From positions 2,104,001-2,168,000 of the forward strand of contig AP019701.1 of assembly GCA_006738865.1 (NCBI GenBank): a stretch of DNA of 64,000 nt, read 5' to 3'. The translations under genes and the position numbers were made by a program. This stretch comes from Allostella sp. ATCC 35155 (GTDB lineage Bacteria > Pseudomonadota > Alphaproteobacteria > ATCC43930 > Allostellaceae). Shown in pieces: positions 41,322-52,087 of the stretch (positions are counted from its first letter, which is position 1; each line of letters opens with the position of its first letter). The notes below the pieces were generated by a model. It did no database searches. It saw only the letters and a list, made by a program, of their open reading frames with translations, and was not told the DNA's origin.

Positions 41322-42259
41322 GGCGGCGGCTCCGGTCGGATCGGCTGGGAGCCCGAGCATGGCATGGCTGGCCCGGGCTGGTCGATGGCCCCGCCCAGCC
41401 GGTCGAGCGCGGCGAGCGCGTCCAGAAGCCCCTGCCGGACGAGACGGTGCGCCACGCCGCGCTCGGGCTCCTCGCGGTCGAGGTCGAAGCGAAGGTGGGG
41501 GTTCGTGTTGACCTCCCAGAAGCATGGGCGACCGGCGACGATGCCGAAATCGACCCGGCCATACGCGACCCCAGCCAGCTCGAACACCTCCGCGGCGGCC
41601 TCGGCCCAGGGGTTGTCCCGCACGATGCGCAGCTCCTCGGCATGGTGCCGTGGGGACGCGATCCCGGCGCTGCCGATCTTGGCGACCCAGTGGCGCTCAT
41701 AGACGCAGGCGTCGGCGAGGTAGCGGTCGCCGATGCGATAGACGGCGAGACGGCGGAAGAGGCCGTCGGCATCGGGCGCGGCACAGTACTCGACGGCGAT
41801 CAGCTCATCCGGCCGCCGACCGGCCGCGGTGGCCTCTGCAAGCGCTGCCCGCAGGCGGGCGGGGTCGCCGATCAGCTCGGGGATGGGGCCGGCATGGCCG
41901 CGCTCGCGCCGCAGGAACACCGGCCAGCGCGTCGGGGGCTCGCTCGCGTCCATCGGCCATGATGAAAAGGGGTTGATCCCGGCATCGTGCAGCCGGCGCA
42001 GCAGGTCATGGCGTCCGAGGAAGCGGGCAGGATCGTTCACGACGGGCCAGCCGCGATCGGACAGTCGGCGGTGCAGGCGAACCGCCGCCGCGCGACCGGC
42101 CGGGCGCAGCCGGTCCAGGTCGGCGAAGACGTAGGTCGCGCGCGGCAGCGGCACCCCGGCGAAGGCGTCGGCGTAGCTCAGCACCCGCACGCCCGGGCGA
42201 CAGGACCGGATCGCGTCCAGCGTGAACGCGTGCTCCGGCGTGACGAGGAATACGATCAT
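41318..42259 (-). CDS. ATP-grasp domain protein of unknown function
   Basis: A 313-residue protein. The C-terminal block YGRVDFGIVAGRPCFWEVNT then NPHLRFD is the ATP-grasp metal-binding signature (Asp, then ExN). Earlier parts (VFADLDRLRP, VVNDPARFLGRHDLLRRL) look like the pre-ATP-grasp domain of ligases that join amino acids or modify peptides. No substrate can be inferred. It is coupled to the lactonase-like gene by a four-base overlap and is divergent from recQ. The ATG at 42257-42259 fits the family start better than the upstream one. Confidence 0.75.
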   Translation of the reverse strand: MIVFLVTPEHAFTLDAIRSCRPGVRVLSYADAFAGVPLPRATYVFADLDRLRPAGRAAAVRLHRRLSDRGWPVVNDPARFLGRHDLLRRLHDAGINPFSSWPMDASEPPTRWPVFLRRERGHAGPIPELIGDPARLRAALAEATAAGRRPDELIAVEYCAAPDADGLFRRLAVYRIGDRYLADACVYERHWVAKIGSAGIASPRHHAEELRIVRDNPWAEAAAEVFELAGVAYGRVDFGIVAGRPCFWEVNTNPHLRFDLDREEPERGVAHRLVRQGLLDALAALDRLGGAIDQPGPAMPCSGSQPIRPEPPP

Positions 42260-42348
42260 GGGCGGGCCTGGAATATCGCGCCGCGCCCTCGATCGCAAAC
42301 GCCCGCATGGGCCGACAGGGGTACCCGCTGCCGCCGTTTCCGGTTCTT

Positions 42349-44178
42349 ATGGCGCCCATGTCGATTCGCCTCGCTTCGGCGCCGGAAGGCCGCGCCCGCA
42401 CCGCCCTTCGCACCGTCTTCGGCTTCGAGGACTATCGGCCGGGACAGGAGCAGGTGGTCGAGGCGGTGCTCGCCGGCCGGGACGTGCTGGCGGTGATGCC
42501 GACGGGCAGCGGCAAGTCGCTGTGCTATCAGCTGCCGGCGCTGCTGCGCGACGGGCCGGTGGTGGTGGTCTCGCCGCTGATCGCCCTGATGCGCGACCAG
42601 GTCCGCCAGCTCCGCGACTACGGGGTGTCTGCCGGCAGCCTCAACTCGTCCAACGACCCGGACGAGAACCGGCGGGTGCGGCAGGCCCTGCGCGACGGCA
42701 CCCTGCGGCTGCTCTATGCCGCGCCGGAGCGGCTGGTGCGCGAGGACACGATCCAGATGCTGCGCGAGTGCCGGCCGTCGCTGCTCGCGATCGACGAGGC
42801 GCACTGCGTCTCGCAATGGGGCCACGACTTCCGGCCGGAGTATCTGGCCCTCGGGCAGGTGCGGGCGGCCCTCGACGGCGTGCAGACGATCGCCCTCACC
42901 GCGACGGCCGACGCCGCGACCCGGGCCGACATCGTCGAGCGGCTCTTCGACCGCCAGCCGGAGGTCTTCGTCGAGGGCTTCGACCGCCCGAACCTCTTCC
43001 TTGCCATGAGCCCCAAGGGCAGCGCCCGCAACCAGATCGCCGCCTTCGTCGCCCAGCGCGCGGGCCAGAACGGGATCGTCTATTGCGCCTCGCGCCAGAA
43101 GACCGAGGATCTGGCGGAGTATCTGCGCGGCCAGGGGCATCGGGCGCTCGCCTATCATGCGGGGATGGAGAAGGCCGCGCGCGACAGCGTCCAGGACGTC
43201 TTCCAGGCGGAGGACGGGGTCGTCGTCGTCGCGACGGTCGCCTTCGGCATGGGGATCGACAAGCCGGACGTGCGCTATGTCGCCCATGCCGACCTGCCGA
43301 AGTCGGTCGAGGCCTACTACCAGGAGATCGGCCGCGCCGGCCGCGACGGGTTGCCGGCCGACACGCTGACCCTCTACGGGCTCGACGACATGCGCCTGCG
43401 CCGGGTGCAGATCGAGGAGAGCGATGCCTCGGAGGCGCAGAAGCGGGTGGAGCGCCAGCGCTTCAACGCGCTGGTCGCGCTCTGCGAGGCGCCGCGCTGC
43501 CGGCGCCAGACGCTGCTCGCCTATTTCGCGGAGACGACCGAGCCCTGCGGCAACTGCGACCTCTGCCGCGAGGGCGTCGAGACCTTCGACGGCACCATCG
43601 AGGCGCAGAAGGCGATGTCGGCGATCCTGCGCACCGGCGAGCGCTTCGGCACCGAGCACCTGGTGCAGATCCTGGTCGGGGCCGACACCGAGGCGATCCG
43701 GCGCTTCGGTCACGACCGGCTGCCGACCTACGGCGTCGGCCGCGACCGCGATGCCAACGGCTGGCGCTCGATCTTCCGCCAGATCTATGCCGCGGGCCTC
43801 ATCCAGATCGACATCGTGCAGCATGGCCGCTGGCTGGTGACCGAGCGCGGACGCCGCGTCCTGCGCGGCGAGGAGCGCATCGAAATCCGGCGGGACGTGA
43901 TGGCTTCCGCGGCGCGGACGCGCACCAAGTCCGCCCCGCCCAGCCTGGCGCGACCCGCCGACGAGCCGCTGCTCGCCGCCTTGAAGACACTGCGGGCCGA
44001 ACTCGCCCGCACGCAGTCGGTGCCGGCCTATGTCGTCTTCGCCGACCGGTCGCTGATCGACATGGCCCAGCGCCGGCCGGCCTCGCTCGACGCGATGCGG
44101 CTGGTGCACGGCGTCGGCGAGGCCAAGCTCGCGCGCTACGGCGAGCGCTTCCTGGCGGTGGTCGAGAAATTCCGGTGA
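42349..44178 (+). CDS. recQ: ATP-dependent DNA helicase RecQ
   Basis: A 3'-5' helicase in recombination and replication-fork repair. The 609-residue protein has Walker A VMPTGSGKSLCYQLPALL, a DEAH box with the aromatic-rich loop IDEAHCVSQWGHDFRPEY, motif VI QEIGRAGRDGLPADTL and the RecQ zinc cysteines (CEAPRCRR, CGNCDLC). A winged-helix domain and a C-terminal HRDC domain (LKTLRAELARTQSVPAYVVF) follow. The start is uncertain between ATG 42349 and 42358. Its stop overlaps the next gene (GTGA). Confidence 0.96.
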   Translation: MAPMSIRLASAPEGRARTALRTVFGFEDYRPGQEQVVEAVLAGRDVLAVMPTGSGKSLCYQLPALLRDGPVVVVSPLIALMRDQVRQLRDYGVSAGSLNSSNDPDENRRVRQALRDGTLRLLYAAPERLVREDTIQMLRECRPSLLAIDEAHCVSQWGHDFRPEYLALGQVRAALDGVQTIALTATADAATRADIVERLFDRQPEVFVEGFDRPNLFLAMSPKGSARNQIAAFVAQRAGQNGIVYCASRQKTEDLAEYLRGQGHRALAYHAGMEKAARDSVQDVFQAEDGVVVVATVAFGMGIDKPDVRYVAHADLPKSVEAYYQEIGRAGRDGLPADTLTLYGLDDMRLRRVQIEESDASEAQKRVERQRFNALVALCEAPRCRRQTLLAYFAETTEPCGNCDLCREGVETFDGTIEAQKAMSAILRTGERFGTEHLVQILVGADTEAIRRFGHDRLPTYGVGRDRDANGWRSIFRQIYAAGLIQIDIVQHGRWLVTERGRRVLRGEERIEIRRDVMASAARTRTKSAPPSLARPADEPLLAALKTLRAELARTQSVPAYVVFADRSLIDMAQRRPASLDAMRLVHGVGEAKLARYGERFLAVVEKFR

Positions 44179-45158
44179 CGCGCGGGCCGGCCCGGCTCGC
44201 GGCCGTGACCGCGGCGGCCCTGCTGCTGTCGCCGCTGCCGGGAGCGGCCGCAGGGGAAAGCGCGATCACCGCGCCCGGCCCGCACGGGCCGCTTGCGGGC
44301 ACGCTCTCCGTGCCCTCGGGAGCCGCCAGGGGATCGGTCGTGCTGATCCTGCCGGGTTCCGGGCCCACCGACCGCGACGGCAACAATCCGCTGGGCGTGC
44401 GTGCCGCCCCTTACCGCCTGCTGGCGGAGGGGTTGGCGGCGCGCGGCATCGCCAGCGTGCGCATCGACAAGCGCGGCATGTTCGGCAGTGCCGCCGCCAC
44501 GCCCGACGCCAACGCCGTCACCATCGCCGACTATGTCGCCGATACGCGGTCGTGGATCGCGGCGATCCGGGCGCGGACCGGCGCCGGCTGCGTCTGGCTG
44601 CTTGGCCACAGCGAGGGCGGACTGGTCGCGCTCGCGACGGCCGCCGGGCGGCGCGACCCGATCTGCGGCCTGGTGCTGCTGGCGACCGCCGGTCGTCCGT
44701 TGGGCGCGGTGCTGCGGGACCAGCTGCGCGCCAATCCTGCCAATGCCCCGATCCTCGAAGCGGCCGATGCGGCGATCACCCGGCTGGCGGCGGGCGGACG
44801 CAACGATGTCGCGGATTTGCCGGCCGGGCTGCGACCACTCTTCGCTTCGGCGGTGCAGGGCTTCCTCGCGAGCGCCTTCGCGGCGGACCCGGCCGACCTG
44901 ATCCGGCGGGCGGACGGGCCGATCCTCATTCTGCAGGGTGGGCGCGACATCCAGATCGGCGAGGTCGATGCCCGGCGACTGGCGGATGCGGCACCCCAGG
45001 CGCGCCTCGTGCTGCTGCCGGAGGTGAACCACGTCCTGAAACGGGTCGCGACGGTCGATCGCGCCGCGAATCTGGCCGCATATGGCGATCCGGACCGTCC
45101 CCTGGCCCCGGGGGTCGTCGAGGCCATTGCCGATTTCGTTCGGACGGGCAGCCGGTAG
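44175..45158 (+). CDS. Secreted alpha/beta hydrolase
   Basis: A 327-residue alpha/beta hydrolase with an N-terminal signal peptide (RLAAVTAAALLLSPLPGAAA), so it is exported. The oxyanion region VVLILPGSGPTDRDGNN precedes the nucleophile elbow GHSEGG in WLLGHSEGGLVALATA. The acid and base are expected in LILQGGRDIQIGEVDA (Asp) and LLPEVNHVLKRV (His). It resembles the peptidase/esterase group often annotated as alpha/beta fold hydrolases with a DxDG motif. The GTG start overlaps the recQ stop by four bases. Substrate unknown. Confidence 0.9.
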   Translation: MTRGPARLAAVTAAALLLSPLPGAAAGESAITAPGPHGPLAGTLSVPSGAARGSVVLILPGSGPTDRDGNNPLGVRAAPYRLLAEGLAARGIASVRIDKRGMFGSAAATPDANAVTIADYVADTRSWIAAIRARTGAGCVWLLGHSEGGLVALATAAGRRDPICGLVLLATAGRPLGAVLRDQLRANPANAPILEAADAAITRLAAGGRNDVADLPAGLRPLFASAVQGFLASAFAADPADLIRRADGPILILQGGRDIQIGEVDARRLADAAPQARLVLLPEVNHVLKRVATVDRAANLAAYGDPDRPLAPGVVEAIADFVRTGSR

Positions 45159-45172
45159 GCTGCCGCCGTCGG

Positions 45173-45715
45173 TCAGTGGATGCGGGCGAGGCCGGGGTCG
45201 ACGCCGGCCTCCTGAACGGCGCGGGCCTCGATCCGCAGCGACGGAATCCAGAGGTCGGCATCGGCGGCCGCGCGCGCGAACTGGCCGAGATGGCCGAGGC
45301 CGATGCGGACCGCCGAGGCCGGCATCCAGCGCGTGAGCAGGCGGGTCGCGCCGAGCGGCCGGCGGCGCTGGAGATGGCCGACCGCGAGCAGGAAGGTCGC
45401 CTCGTCGCACCCGAGCCGCGGACAGCGCGCACAGCGGACGTCGAGGGTCGCCGACGAGGTCGCGAGCAGGGTGCGCATGAAGGCGTCGAAGGCGCCGGCG
45501 GCGTGGTCGTCGATGTCGGCCAACGCGAAGCCCTCGCGCCAGTCCGGGTGCGTTTCCTCGGGGCTGCGATAGGGCGCCGCCCAGAGCCGCAGCGCCGACA
45601 GTGGGAAGAGTTCGCCGGGAGTCAGCGCGGAGACCGGCCCGTCGGTCTCGTAGCCGGACGGACGATGACGGGCGAGATCGATCACGCTTGCGGTGACCGG
45701 AGCGGGGCGATCCAC
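45173..45715 (-). CDS. Hypothetical protein with CxxCxxxxC motif
   Basis: A 180-residue protein, not recognised. A perfect ribosome-binding site AAGGAGG lies four bases before the GTG at 45713-45715, which decides the start; the longer ATG frame to 45775 has no RBS and runs into an operator. Near the middle DVRCARCPRLGCDEATFLLA has three closely spaced cysteines that could bind a metal or Fe-S cluster. The rest is helical with an Arg-rich stretch. It shares a divergent region with fpr that carries a Fur-like dyad, pointing to iron or redox control. Confidence 0.7.
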   Translation of the reverse strand: MDRPAPVTASVIDLARHRPSGYETDGPVSALTPGELFPLSALRLWAAPYRSPEETHPDWREGFALADIDDHAAGAFDAFMRTLLATSSATLDVRCARCPRLGCDEATFLLAVGHLQRRRPLGATRLLTRWMPASAVRIGLGHLGQFARAAADADLWIPSLRIEARAVQEAGVDPGLARIH

Positions 45716-45765
45716 GGATCCTCCTTGCGACCAATTGCCGCGATGCGGTACAGGTTCATTGATAC

Positions 45766-45780
45766 TGCAAATCATTCGCA
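45766..45780 (+). promoter_or_regulatory. Putative Fur-type operator between the Cys-motif gene and fpr
   Basis: TGCAAATCATTCGCA is a 7-1-7 dyad with a single mismatch, extended by outer C and G. It fits the TGCnAATnATTnGCA type of box and matches the site at 24912-24926 in 13 of 15 positions. It lies in the only AT-rich patch of the divergent gap, next to GAAAAAAG. Confidence 0.55.
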
Positions 45781-45852
45781 GAAAAAAGCCTCCCGCGACG
45801 TCATGTAGTGTCGCACCTGCCCGATCCCACCGCTGCGAGCCGGCCCAGCCCC

Positions 45853-46626
45853 ATGAGCAACCTGCGCGAGGAACGCGTGCTGTCGGTCCATCACTGGACG
45901 GACACGCTGTTCAGCTTCACGACGACCCGCGACCCGTCCTTCCGCTTCCAGAGCGGCCAGTTCACGATGATCGGCCTGCCGGTCGACGGGAAACCGCTGC
46001 TGCGCGCCTACAGCATGGCCAGCGCGAACTACGACGAGACGCTGGAATTCTTCTCGATCAAGGTGCCGGACGGGCCGCTGACCTCGCGCCTGCAGCATCT
46101 CGAGGTCGGGCAGACGATCCTGGTCGGCCGCAAGCCGGTCGGCACGCTGCTGCTCGACAACCTGCTCCCCGGAAAGGTTCTCTACCTGCTCGGCACCGGG
46201 ACGGGCCTCGCGCCCTTCCTCAGCCTGATCCGCGACCCGGAGACCTACGAGCGGTTCGAGAAGGTGGTGCTGACCCACACCTGCCGCGTCACGGCCGAAC
46301 TCGCCTACCGCGACCTCATCACCCGGGAGCTGCCGGAGAACGAGCTGATCGGCGACATGGTGCGCGAGAAGCTCGTCTACTACCCGACCGTCACGCGCGA
46401 ACCCTTCCACACCCAGGGCCGGATCACCGACCTCATCGAGGAGGGGCGCATCTTCCGCGACCTCGGCCTCGATCCGCTCGACCCGGCGACCGACCGGCTG
46501 ATGCTGTGCGGCAGCCCCTCGATGCTGCGCGACGCGCGGACGCTGCTCGAAGCGCGCGGCTTCGAGGAGGGCAGCCAGGCCAAGGCAGGACACTTCGTGA
46601 TCGAGAAGGCGTTCGTCGAGCAGTAG
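45853..46626 (+). CDS. fpr: Ferredoxin/flavodoxin-NADP+ reductase
   Basis: A 257-residue FAD enzyme exchanging electrons between NADPH and ferredoxin or flavodoxin. The FAD motif is LLRAYSMASANYDE (RxYS), the NADP-binding block is LYLLGTGTGLAPFLSLIRDP, and MLCGSPSML is the second nucleotide contact. The C-terminal IEKAFVEQ closes like bacterial class Fpr proteins. The start at 45853 gives family length; the upstream frame is rejected. It is likely controlled through the Fur-like dyad 73 bases upstream. A DAO-type oxidase follows after 12 bases. Confidence 0.95.
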   Translation: MSNLREERVLSVHHWTDTLFSFTTTRDPSFRFQSGQFTMIGLPVDGKPLLRAYSMASANYDETLEFFSIKVPDGPLTSRLQHLEVGQTILVGRKPVGTLLLDNLLPGKVLYLLGTGTGLAPFLSLIRDPETYERFEKVVLTHTCRVTAELAYRDLITRELPENELIGDMVREKLVYYPTVTREPFHTQGRITDLIEEGRIFRDLGLDPLDPATDRLMLCGSPSMLRDARTLLEARGFEEGSQAKAGHFVIEKAFVEQ

Positions 46627-46638
46627 GAGCAGCGCGCG

Positions 46639-47913
46639 ATGGCGCTGGGCGGACCCAGCCTCTGGCAGGCGACGGCCGAGCCGCCGGCCGCCTGTCCGCC
46701 GCTGGCGGGCGAGCGGGAGGCGGCCGTCGCGATCGTCGGCGCCGGCTTCACCGGGCTTGCGACCGCCATCACGCTCGCCGAGGACGGCATCGATGTCGTG
46801 GTGCTGGAAGCCGAGGAGCCGGGCGCGGCGGCCTCCGGACGCAACGGCGGCCAGGTCATCCCCGGCATCCGCCATTTCCCGGACGAGCTGGAGGCGGCCT
46901 TCGGGCCGGCGGTCGGCCGGCGCGTCTACGAGTTCGGCCTCGGCACCGCCGATGCCGCCTTCGCGCTGATCCGCCGGCACGCCATCGCATGCGATGCCGT
47001 TCAGACCGGTTGGCTGCAGCCTGCCGACAAGCCGGCCCATCTCGACGCTTCGCGGCGGCGGGTGGCGCAGTGGCAGCGCATGGGGCATGCCGCCCGCACC
47101 CTCGACCGCGAGGAGATGGCCGCCGCGCTCGGCAGCGAGGCCTACCTCGGCGGCTGGATGCATCCGGGCGGTGGGTCGGTCCAGCCGCTCTCCTATGTGC
47201 GGGGACTGGCGCGGGCGGCGCTCGCGGCCGGGGCGGCGGTCCACGGCGCTTCGCCCGTGACGGCGCTGGAGCGGCTGGGCGAACGGTGGCGGCTTCGCAC
47301 CCCGCGCGGGTCGGTCGTGGCCGGCCGGGTGCTGCTCGCGACCAACGCCGGACCGGGCAATCTCTGGCCCACGCTGCGGCGCTCGCTGCTGCCGGTCTGG
47401 AGCTTCCAGATCGCGACGGCTCCGCTGCCGGCCGCCGAGCGCGCCCGCGTGCTGCCGGGCGGCCAGCCCGCCTCCGACACGCGCGAGGTGCTGCGCTATT
47501 TCCGCCTCGACCGGGACGGCCGCTTCGTCGTCGGCGGCAAGGGCCGGCTCGGCGGCCCGCGCGGCCCGGATTCCTTCGCCCTGCAGCGGCGGATGGTGCG
47601 CCGGCTCTACCCGGCGCTGGCCGACCTGCCGGTCGAGCATGCCTGGGGCGGACAGGTCGCGATCGTGCCCGACCGCCTGCCGCGGGTCCACGAGCTGGCG
47701 CCGGGCCTGATCGCCGCCATCGGCTGCAACGGCAAGGGCGTGGCCCTGTGCTCGGCGCTGGGCCGGCCGCTCGCCGAGGCGCTGTCGGGCCGGCCGCTCG
47801 CAGACCTGCCGCTGCCGGTCGCGCCGGTGCGTCCGATCCCCTTGCACGCGCTGCGGCCCCTCTACGTCGCGGCCGGCTCGGCTTGGATGAAGGTCAAGGA
47901 CGCCTTCGTCTAG
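46639..47913 (+). CDS. FAD-dependent oxidoreductase (DAO/PuuB-like)
   Basis: A 424-residue flavoprotein of the D-amino-acid oxidase fold. The dinucleotide motif is [20 protein letters not shown] near residue 30, with the ribose-binding Glu in [20 protein letters not shown]; the SGRNGGQ block is characteristic of gamma-glutamylputrescine oxidase/glycine-oxidase-like enzymes. The C-terminal FAD block is [19 protein letters not shown]. Substrates are probably secondary or primary amines. It lies 71 bases before frmA, where formaldehyde from N-methyl amine oxidation could be consumed. Confidence 0.9.
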   Translation: MALGGPSLWQATAEPPAACPPLAGEREAAVAIVGAGFTGLATAITLAEDGIDVVVLEAEEPGAAASGRNGGQVIPGIRHFPDELEAAFGPAVGRRVYEFGLGTADAAFALIRRHAIACDAVQTGWLQPADKPAHLDASRRRVAQWQRMGHAARTLDREEMAAALGSEAYLGGWMHPGGGSVQPLSYVRGLARAALAAGAAVHGASPVTALERLGERWRLRTPRGSVVAGRVLLATNAGPGNLWPTLRRSLLPVWSFQIATAPLPAAERARVLPGGQPASDTREVLRYFRLDRDGRFVVGGKGRLGGPRGPDSFALQRRMVRRLYPALADLPVEHAWGGQVAIVPDRLPRVHELAPGLIAAIGCNGKGVALCSALGRPLAEALSGRPLADLPLPVAPVRPIPLHALRPLYVAAGSAWMKVKDAFV

Positions 47914-47983
47914 CGTTGCGCGCGGGCGGCGGTTGAGACAGTCTGCGGCCGCGTTTTCCCAGACCAGCCGGAGCCCGCCACCC

Positions 47984-49092
<1,109 letters not shown>

Positions 49093-49093
<1 letters not shown>

Positions 49094-49935
49094 TGGCGGC
49101 GACGCTCCGCGGCCGCCACCGCGCCTTCGGCGGCTGGCTGCAATACCATTCGCACGTCTCGGCAGAGATCGGCGGCGAGATGCGCCTTGCCGTCTACCTG
49201 CCGCCGGCAGCCGAGCGGGGGCCGGTGCCGGCCCTCTTCTATCTCGCCGGCCTGACCTGCACCGAGGAGACCTTCGTCATCAAGGCGGGCGCGCTGCGGA
49301 GCGCGGCCGAGGCCGGGATCGCGCTCGTCGCGCCCGACACCTCGCCGCGCGACCGCCGCTTTCCGGGCGACGACGCGGCCTGGGATTTCGGCCAGGGTGC
49401 CGGCTTCTATGTCGATGCGACTGAGGCGCCGTGGCGCGACGCCTATCGGATGTACTCCTATGTCTCCCGCGAGCTGCCGGACCTGGTGGCGGCGGAGTTC
49501 CCGGTCGACCCGGGCCGGCTCGGCATCTTCGGTCATTCCATGGGCGGCCACGGCGCGCTCGTCGTCGGCCTGCGCAACCCGGACCGCTTCCGCTCGGTCT
49601 CGGCCTTCGCGCCGATCGCCGCCCCGATGCGCTGCCCGTGGGGCGAGAAGGCCTTCTCGAACTATCTCGGGCCGGACCGTTCGGCCTGGGCCGCCTATGA
49701 CGCGAGCGAGCTGGTCACCTCCGGCGCCCGCACCGGCGCGATCCTGGTCGACCAGGGGCTCGAGGACCCGTTCCTGACGAATCAGCTCAACCCGGAGCAC
49801 TTCGAGGCCGCCTGTCGCGCAGCGGGGCAGCCGCTGGAACTGCGCCGCCACGCCGGCTACGACCACGGCTATTTCTTCATCCAGACCTTCGTCGACGACC
49901 ATATCGACCATCACGCCCGCCTGCTGGCGGGGTGA
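49093..49935 (+). CDS. fghA: S-formylglutathione hydrolase
   Basis: Esterase that splits S-formylglutathione into formate and glutathione, the second step after FrmA. The 280-residue protein has LFYLAGLTCTEETFVIKAGA near residue 47 (family signature), the nucleophile in GIFGHSMGGHGALV, and the acid and base in ILVDQGLEDPFL and YDHGYFFIQTFVDDH. The ATG overlaps the frmA stop. The formate product is also the expected co-product of the dimethylformamidase-like enzyme 14 kb upstream. No formate dehydrogenase is in the window. Confidence 0.96.
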
Positions 49936-49939
49936 GGGC

Positions 49940-51166
49940 CTATCCCGTGCGGAGGATCCGCGCGGCTGCGTCCGCGAAGACCTGGCAGCCGAGCACGATG
50001 TCGGCCTCGGCCGTGTCCTCGCTGTAGTGGTGGCTGACGCCGCCGATCGAGGGGATGAACAGCATCCCGGCGGGCAGCTTGTGGGCAAGGATCTGGGCGT
50101 CATGGCCGGCGCCCGACGGCATCCGCATCCAGCCGCCCGGCAGCTCGGCTTCCGCCGCGTCGGCAAGGGCCTTCTGGAAGCCCGCGTCCATGATCGTCGG
50201 TGCGGTATCGGAGGTGCGTTCGAGTTCGACGGGGCAGGGGCCGGCGGCGTTCATCTCGGCCGCCAGCGCGTGCACCGCCGCTTCGAAGCGGTCGAGGACC
50301 GCCGCATCCGCATCCCGGAACTGCAGCATCATCTCGGCGCGGCCCGGGATGATCGAGGGCGCGCCCGGCTGGAGTTCGATCTTGCCGACGGTCCAGACCG
50401 TGCGCGGGCCGGACAGTTCGGCGAAGCGCTCGTAGATGCGGTTGCAGAAGCGCACGAGCGCGACGCCGGCGTCGCGGCGGATCGGCATCGGCGTCGTGCC
50501 GGCATGGTTCTGGGTTCCGGTGAAGGCGACGCGGTAGGCGCGGATGCCGACGATCGAGGTCACGACGCCGATGCGCAGCCCCTCGGACTCAAGATATCCG
50601 CCCTGCTCGATATGGGCCTCCAGATATCCCGCGTAGCGTCCGGGCTCGATCGCGAGCCGCGGGCGGCCGGCGAGGCCGCAGCGGGCCAGAGCCTCCGGCA
50701 ATGTCGCACCGTCGTCGCGGCCGCGGGCACCGGCGATCTCCGCCTCGTCGAGTTCGCCGACGAAGGAGCGGCTGCCGAGGAAGCTGAGGAAGTTGCCCTC
50801 CTCGTCGGCCCAGGAGGCGACGTCGATCCCGACATCGGCCAGTGCGGAATCGTCGCGGAAGGCGCGGGCCAGTTCGAGGCCGTAGATCACCCCCATCACG
50901 CCGTCGAGCCAGCCGCCGCGCGGCTGCGTGTCGGAATGCGAGCCGACCAGCAGCCGCGGCCCGTCGCCCGGCCGGCGGCCGATCACGTTGCCGACCCCGT
51001 CGATCACCGCCTCCAGCCCGGCTTCCTGCATCCGCTCGGCCAGCCAGTGCCGCGAGGCGATGTCCGGCTGCGACAGCATCGGCCGGTGGACGCCCGTCTT
51101 GTAGCGGCCGAACTCGGCCATCCGCTTCAGGTCGGCGATCAGCCGCGCACCGTCGATCCTCGGCAT
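49940..51166 (-). CDS. M20-family amidohydrolase (N-carbamoyl-L-amino-acid hydrolase/allantoate type)
   Basis: A 408-residue dinuclear metal hydrolase. Metal and catalytic motifs are GSHSDTQPRGGWLDGVMGV near residue 76, WADEEGNFLSFLGSRSF near 117, EAHIEQGGYLES, and the distal His in SGAGHDAQILAHKLPAGM. The dimerisation-domain contact RVAFTGTQNHAGTTPMPIRR is typical of the N-carbamoylase/allantoate amidohydrolase branch. The start is the ATG at 51164-51166. It is probably cotranscribed with the creatininase-type gene 17 bases upstream; together they suggest cyclic-amide or ureide breakdown. Confidence 0.9.
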   Translation of the reverse strand: MPRIDGARLIADLKRMAEFGRYKTGVHRPMLSQPDIASRHWLAERMQEAGLEAVIDGVGNVIGRRPGDGPRLLVGSHSDTQPRGGWLDGVMGVIYGLELARAFRDDSALADVGIDVASWADEEGNFLSFLGSRSFVGELDEAEIAGARGRDDGATLPEALARCGLAGRPRLAIEPGRYAGYLEAHIEQGGYLESEGLRIGVVTSIVGIRAYRVAFTGTQNHAGTTPMPIRRDAGVALVRFCNRIYERFAELSGPRTVWTVGKIELQPGAPSIIPGRAEMMLQFRDADAAVLDRFEAAVHALAAEMNAAGPCPVELERTSDTAPTIMDAGFQKALADAAEAELPGGWMRMPSGAGHDAQILAHKLPAGMLFIPSIGGVSHHYSEDTAEADIVLGCQVFADAAARILRTG

Positions 51167-51183
51167 GTCGTCCTGCACTCCCT

Positions 51184-51981
51184 TCAGGCGGCCGGCGGTT
51201 CGGACAGGAACGGCAGCGACCAGAAGTCCTTGTTCAGCAGCTTCCGGGCCAGTTCGTCGGCAATGCCGGCGATCAGGCGCTCGCCCTTCTCGGGCGTCGC
51301 CGCCTCGGGATTGCCCATGACGCCCGACGCGGACATCGCGCCCAGGGTGCGCCAGCGGTACATGCCGCCGCCGACCAGCGCCGAGACCTCGGGCGTGACG
51401 TTCGCCTTGGCGAGCGGGATGCGGTCGCGGGCGACGAGGTCGGGGCGCAGGGCCATCATCATCGAGGTCTCGGCCTCGCAGGCGTGGCGCAGGCCCTTCT
51501 GCGTCTCCAGGATGGCGGCGATCGGCTCGGCCGCGGCGTACCAGTAGGTGAACTGGACGATCGGCACCTCGAACTCGGGCGTCAGCATGTCGGCGGCGAC
51601 GCGCATCGCGTTGTCGTTGCCGCCATGCCCGTTGAGCAGGACGATGCGGCGGAAGCCGTGCCGGACGACCGACTTCACGATGCAGCGCAGGACGGCGAGG
51701 AAGGTCTGGTCGTCCAGTGTGATGGTGCCGCCGAAGCTCATGTGATGCTCGGACAGGCCGGTCCACAGCATCGGCAGCACGAGGATCGGTTCACCCGTCG
51801 CGGCGACGCGCCGGGCCGTCTCGAGCGCCACGGTCTCGCCCAGCATGGTGTCGACCTCGACCGGCAGGTGCGGGCCATGCTGCTCGATCGAGCCGACCGG
51901 CAGGATCACGATCGCGTCCTCGGCGGCGCGGCGGCGCAACTCGTCGGCGCGCAGCTTGCGCCACTCGATCTCCATGGTCAT
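51184..51981 (-). CDS. Creatininase family amidohydrolase
   Basis: A 265-residue metal-dependent amidohydrolase of the creatininase family (creatinine, formamide-pyrimidine and N-formyl compounds). Metal ligands lie in ILPVGSIEQHGPHLPVEVDT (Glu, His, Asp) near residue 30, and VLLNGHGGNDNAMRVAADML carries the conserved Asn-Gly-His. ACEAETSMMMALRPDLV supplies the last Glu. The ATG at 51979-51981 gives MTMEIEWRKLRADELRRRA. A 38-base near-copy of this start region occurs at 52914-52951, a relic of a second gene. Substrate uncertain. Confidence 0.92.
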   Translation of the reverse strand: MTMEIEWRKLRADELRRRAAEDAIVILPVGSIEQHGPHLPVEVDTMLGETVALETARRVAATGEPILVLPMLWTGLSEHHMSFGGTITLDDQTFLAVLRCIVKSVVRHGFRRIVLLNGHGGNDNAMRVAADMLTPEFEVPIVQFTYWYAAAEPIAAILETQKGLRHACEAETSMMMALRPDLVARDRIPLAKANVTPEVSALVGGGMYRWRTLGAMSASGVMGNPEAATPEKGERLIAGIADELARKLLNKDFWSLPFLSEPPAA

Positions 51982-52087
51982 CGGCAGGTACCCCTTCTCG
52001 GCAGGAACGGCATTCGCGGCCCAGCGTCCCACGACCGCCGCCGGCTGGCAAAGGGCCGGCGGAGAAAATCACAGGCCGTCGCGGCGG

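Noticed and set aside
45716-45775. ATG start at 45775 for the Cys-motif protein
   Set aside because: It has no ribosome-binding site and overlaps the Fur-like dyad, whereas GTG at 45715 has a perfect AAGGAGG.
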